Source of the DNA: Flaveria trinervia
Taxonomy: Eukaryota; Streptophyta; Magnoliopsida; Asterales; Asteraceae
Reading direction: 5' to 3'
DNA length: 64,000 nucleotides
NCBI GenBank assembly: GCA_025506515.1
Contig: CM046442.1
Location: forward strand, 14,180,863 to 14,244,862
How positions within the stretch are numbered: the stretch's first letter is position 1; every line of letters starts with the position of its first letter. The notes under the pieces were generated by a model. That model saw only the letters and a program-made list of their open reading frames with translations. It made no database searches and was not told the origin of the DNA. Shown piece after piece: positions 59,505 through 64,000 of the stretch. The position numbers and the translations under genes were made by a program.

Positions 59505-60230
59505 GCAATTATTATTTTCATCCCAGTAATTTGTTAAAAAATAATTGTTTTCATGATCCAAGTTATTAAAAATAACCATTCTAATAACATAGTTTCCATT
59601 TAAGTAATGATTATAATTCAAATCGTTAAGCTATCCATGAATTATATTAAAAGTCACCCATATGCCCCCTCACATGAGAGCTATTTAGTTAATTTGACTT
59701 GAAAATTTACTTTTTCCTTCCACTTCCAAGCATCGATCAACTCCTAATATCTAAGTTCGTTTGAACCTTCAATCGATCAGCTTCCAACCTGTAATCGTTT
59801 CTTTAATCAATAATCAAACCTTGAATCCATCCTAGATTAGCTTAGAATTCTTCAATTGATCGGCTTCCAACTTGAAACTGCAAACTTTTAAAGAATCCAA
59901 CTTAGATTGAAGGATCGTTTCAAGGTTGATCATAGATTGAAGAGTCGATTATAGCCTGTAAGCTGATCAATTGAATGTTTGATTATAGATGCAGGAGTCG
60001 ATCAATGCTTAAAAATGAAAGCAAAAATTTTCTTTTAAGTTAAATTAACTAAAATATCTCTTTTCTGAAGGGCATATAGGTGGTTTTTCAACGGAATCTA
60101 TGGATAGAGTTAATAAAGTTGATGAAAATTGTTACATAATCGGAGTTACGTGACTTGAATGGTTATTTTTAATCTTTTGGATGAAAACAAATAGTTTTAA
60201 TAAACCACAAAGATAAAAATAGTCATTTAC
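59505..60230. mobile_element. Long-TIR (foldback/Mutator-like) MITE, 725-bp imperfect palindrome
   Basis: The left arm TTATTATTTTCATCCCAGT, TTATTAAAAATAACCATTCT, CACCCATATGCCCCC, TTAGTTAATTTGACTT is matched in the same order by the reverse complement of the right arm (TATTTTTATC, GATTAAAAATAACCATTCAA, CACCTATATGCCC, TTAGTTAATTTAACTT). Arms are about 300 bp and the middle is partly self-complementary too. No coding. It lies about 900 bp upstream of gene 3. Confidence 0.8.
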
Positions 60231-61097
60231 TCTACATATTTTATGCAGAAATATTATCAAGACAAATTTGCTTTATATTTTAGACAGAGTTATAGAAATT
60301 AGTTTAGAGTGAAGTGTCGGTTCCCACTATGGTTTGGTGACATTTATAATTTTATTCAAAAAATTTTTTTTTGCATCGAGTTCCTTAAGGTTTTAAAAAA
60401 TTATCATTTTAATTTAAAAAGGTCAACTCCGTTAAATTAAATTGTTAAACATATAATTGACAAAATTATCCTTTGAACTATAAAACAAAATCTCTCAATT
60501 ACATAACCATAATTGAGTTGAACTGAATCATGATATAGAGGAGATGATGATTGAGGCTATGGTCTCTATTATACAACCTCTTTGCAATGGGTTTCAAATG
60601 CCACAAAAGATGTGATCCAATCTCATCCCCCACTAATGAAGCCAATAATCTCGTGATTCAAACATGATGAAAGATTTGAAGATGAAATGTCTGATATAAA
60701 TTTCACGAATGAAACAATAACACTTGAATGAATTTTAATATCAATACATTAACATAAATTAGGATTTATTCTTTATATGTAAAATTACATAATTATCCAT
60801 TTTAACAATAGATGGTTTAACATTTTAAGTTAAGTGGAGATAACTCATCAACTCAAACATTATTGTTTTTGTTGTGGTTATTTATTTATTAACGATGAAA
60901 GGCCGGTGTACGAATATAAAATATAACAACCCACAGACAAAACAAAGTTATTTATATAGCAAGCTTATATATTAATATACAATTTTATTATCAAGGTTAG
61001 TTTAATTACATATAAAACCGAACATTAGCTTTTAACCGTTACCCTAAAAAGCGAAGACACAACAATACCGTGGACGTTTCGAAGCCAAAAATCATCC
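60231..61097. other. Upstream region of epoxide hydrolase gene 3
   Basis: No coding. 61030-61097 contains AACCGTTACC and GTGGACGTTTCG words that could be MYB or bZIP sites, but this is guesswork. Confidence 0.35.
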
Positions 61098-61105
61098 TAT
61101 AAAAA
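61098..61105 (+). promoter_or_regulatory. Probable TATA box of gene 3
   Basis: TATAAAAA 45 bp upstream of the ATG at 61143, followed by a C/A-rich leader ACACACCAAAAAAGAAC shared in form with gene 2. Confidence 0.55.
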
Positions 61106-61142
61106 CCCACATAACAACTCAACCTACACACCAAAAAAGAAC

Positions 61143-63370
61143 ATGGAGAAAATACAACACAAAAACATCGAAGTAAACGGCATCAATATGCACGTAGCCG
61201 AGATCGGCGAAGGGCCCGTGGTGCTGTTCCTCCACGGCTTCCCAGAACTATGGTACACATGGCGTCACCAGATGTTATTTATATCCTCAAAAGGCTATCG
61301 CGCTATAGCACCTGACCTTCGCGGGTTTGGTGACACAGACGCGCCCCCTTTGTCCACTAGCTACACCGCGCTACACATAGTGGGAGACTTGGTGTGCTTG
61401 CTTGACTCGTTGGGTCTAGACAAGGTCTACTTGGTGGGACACGACTGGGGCGCGATAATCGCGTGGTACGTGTGCCTGTTTCGGCCCGATCGGATCAAGG
61501 CTCTGGTCAACTTGAGTGTGGTCTATACTCCTAGGAACCCGTTGGTGAAACCTGTGGAGCAATATCGACGGACTTTTGGCGATGATTTCTACATCTGCAG
61601 GTTCCAGGTGATGCTCTTGTTTTTTTTTTTAACAACATTATAAAAATAATAAAATAAAATGAAGTTGTTTTATTTATTATTCAACAAGAAACATGTGTAT
61701 TCCAACCAACTATGTACTAGTATTTTGTATTTTTTTTATGATTGGCCTTTTTAATCTTTACGTTATAATTAAATCATTAATACATTATCAATCTTCGTTT
61801 ACAAGAATGCAAAAGGCCTTGAAACGGTATCCTTTATTAGAGAAGAAGTTACTAGAGATTTATTTATTTTTATATGTCAAAGATAACAATTTGAAATTGA
61901 AACAGTTACAAAACGTAACAAGTTTTGTGACCATTTTGATTAGGTCACAAAACGATTGCAAGTTTTGAGACTGAAATATTATTTGATAAATACGATCACA
62001 AAATGATATATTAGACAAGGAGGATTTTGCTGCTGTATTTTGAGTCGCATAAATGCTATTTGCTATCAAAAAATGTTTCTACAATTACCTATATTTTTCT
62101 TGTAGTGTTAGTAACCACACAAAATATCTTATACTCTTATAAAATTGAAAAATAGAAATGTTAAGTATAAGTTTTGAAATGACAAAAGTAATACGAATAA
62201 TTGAATATGCAAAGATAAGGTAAAAGGTATTGTAAAGAAAAGGACACCGTCAACAGTAAACATGTGATTGGTATATAGATACAAAGACACTACCAACTTT
62301 AAGGTCTTATTCAATGGATTCACCGACACTAGGGGCGGACTCAAGATGTAACCACACTGTTACATTGAAAAGTTTTGTGTTATTTATGTGTCTCATCTAA
62401 TTCTAATACTGTTCATTGAATACTTTTAAATATCAATACCCATAATATGTAAATTATATGTAACAGAATCTTGGACCCACCACTCTAATGATCACTACAC
62501 TACATGTAATCTTACATCATTTTTAACAAAAAGAAGTGATGATTTCTTGTTTTCTCCATCATCCTTGAATATTTGTTAAGATCTTTCACATGATATATTA
62601 TCAGGAAGTTGGGTGGGAAGAAGAGTTTGCAAAAGTTGATATCAAAAGACAACTTGGGGCCTTTTATTGTAACCGAGAGCCAAGTGCACCTAAGCTACCT
62701 AAAGACTATGCAAAGTCCTTCAATCCACCTCCATACGCTTTACCTTCTTGGTTAACCGAACAAGACCTCGACTACTTTGCATCCAAGTATCGCGCCACAG
62801 GATTCCGCGGAGGATTTAACTACTATCGTTGTTTGATCTGTAAGTAATCATAAACTATTATTTAAACATCTACCTAAGTAAACCGTCAGTGAGCTCCAGA
62901 TCAATTGGTTTGGGAGGATGCACTCTATGGTTTTCGGCTTTCCATGTGAAGGTTATATCACACTCAAATACAGAGACTGAAGAAGTGAAACCAAATATTA
63001 TTGCCAGTCAAGAATCATAATTCTTAATAAAATTCTAGGAACCCCTAAATAGAGAACTAAAGTGACAACCTTTTATTTCCTTAAAAGACATGTCACGTGT
63101 TGAATTAATGGTTTGAATTGTAGAAACTGGGAGTTGTGTGCAGCGTGGGCCGGATCAAAGATATTAGTGCCGGTAAAATTCATAGTGGGGGACTTAGATC
63201 TAACGTACGCCTTTCCGGGAGTAAAGGATTACATACACGGCGGTGGATTCAAGAAAACGGTCCCCGGACTAGAAGAAGTGGTGGTGATGGAAGGAGTTGC
63301 TCACTTTATCAATCAAGAGAAGCCACAAGAGATCAACAACCATATTTCCGATTTCATTAACAAGTTTTAA
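61143..63370 (+). pseudogene. Soluble epoxide hydrolase, gene 3 (1-bp deletion in exon 2)
   Basis: The exons by homology are 61143-61607, 62605-62839 and 63124-63370. Exon 2 is 235 bp instead of 236: TTTT of gene 2 (44455-44458) is TTT here (62832-62834), so YYRCFDL becomes YYRCLI. Joining exon 2 to exon 3 at the usual sites makes a TAA across the junction, giving about 233 residues without the Asp and His of the active site. HGFP, GHDWG, lid tyrosine DDFYICRF, VGDLDLTY and GVAHFINQ are all encoded otherwise. Exon 1 up to about 61450 resembles gene 1; the rest, introns and 3' flank resemble gene 2. The lesion is in a homopolymer, so an assembly error must be excluded before calling it dead. 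Confidence 0.85.
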
Positions 63371-63893
63371 ATTCTAATGTAACGTTATTGTTAGGGACCA
63401 TAATCTTGTTAATTTGTAACTGGACACGTTATTATAAGATGATGTGGATTTTTTGTTTTACCACTTTATGATATAAAGTTGTCCTAAAAGCTAAATGGTG
63501 GGTCCACCAAGAGTTGACGATTTGCCAAAGCTGAAAAACATATGCCTAAACGTAAAATTCATGATTATGGTGTAGTCAAACTGTGACACTAAATAAATAA
63601 TTATTCTCATAAATAATTGAAGAGTGCGTATAAATGCAAAATTATATATATTTAATATATATTAATTAGCAACTTAAAATTATATTGATAGTTGTATTTT
63701 AAGCTTTAAAGACTATACATGTTTTTTGTTTTTTTATTTTATTTTTTTTTAAACTAAATACTTTTATGTCTTTTACATTTTAATCTATATCACTCTTAAC
63801 TTTGATCGTCTATTTTTTTTCTTCTTTTACAAAATTTTTGTTTACATTTCGCTCTAAATTTTGAAACTTAATACGACGTAACGTGCATGTATA
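63371..63893. other. 3' flank of gene 3
   Basis: 63478-63570 matches the 3' flank of gene 2. The remainder is T-rich and shows no gene. Confidence 0.55.
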
Positions 63894-64000
63894 TGTAAGG
63901 TCCAGTTCCCGGGACGCTTACAGTTGGTCAATCATTGCACTTAAAACATATAATTACATTAACCTCAATAAAGTGTTGCAGTGGAATCATTAAAACAAAC
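63894..64000 (-). mobile_element. Start of another TGTAACACCC-family gypsy LTR (runs off window)
   Basis: TGTAAGGTCCAGTTCCCGGG then ACGCTTACAGTTGGTCAATC matches the plus-strand left edges of the LTRs at 5970, 15154 and 18014. Confidence 0.85.

Overview
This is a stretch of plant nuclear genome, almost certainly a eudicot and probably a member of the daisy family (Asteraceae). The evidence is AT-rich DNA, split genes with GT-AG introns, Ty3/gypsy chromoviruses with tRNA-iMet primer sites, Ty1/copia-type elements carrying a large extra ORF of a kind I remember as very abundant in Asteraceae, hAT and Helitron remnants, and three copies of a plant soluble epoxide hydrolase gene. The family-level assignment rests on memory of that ORF family and is an inference.

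Layout. 1-20372 is a stack of Ty3/gypsy chromovirus DNA on the minus strand. A decayed element (B) is cut by a foreign LTR at 1-1195, by a solo LTR at 1548-3332, and at 5969 by a second element (A). A is part of a composite, LTR (5970-10474) - A internal - LTR (15154-17247) - short C internal - LTR (18014-20372), in which the middle LTR serves both internal regions. A 2.4-kb non-autonomous LTR element (6553-8978, plus strand, TSD CCTAA) sits inside the leftmost LTR. 20373-26601 holds Ty1/copia-type debris on the plus strand: gag/protease, promoter-like palindrome arrays, an ORF fused to a captured fragment of the spliceosomal helicase gene BRR2, and two 3' LTR ends. 26710-27960 is a dead hAT transposase. 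28-33 kb is AT-rich DNA with microsatellites, a tRNA-like SINE head and long inverted similarities.

33.6-63.4 kb is the host-gene part: three tandem soluble epoxide hydrolase genes on the plus strand, each with three exons. Gene 1 (33674-38035) is intact and encodes 315 residues with all catalytic residues. Gene 2 (42551-45096) has a 1-bp deletion at the end of exon 1. Gene 3 (61143-63370) has a 1-bp deletion at the end of exon 2, and its exon 1 looks like a conversion tract from gene 1 in an otherwise gene-2-like copy. Between them lie a solo gypsy LTR (38457-40762, TSD AAAAC), a MITE, Helitrons, a duplicated ~2-kb AT-rich repeat, a truncated copia-type element with an extra ORF (about 48350-53773) and a 725-bp imperfect palindrome. 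The window ends inside another gypsy LTR (63894-64000).

If active, gene 1 would hydrolyse fatty-acid epoxides to diols in the cytosol. Everything else is mobile DNA or its debris. The most unusual signals are the BRR2 capture, the palindromic arrays around CAGTCGYACGACTG shared by unrelated LTR families, and the mosaic, frameshifted epoxide hydrolase copies.
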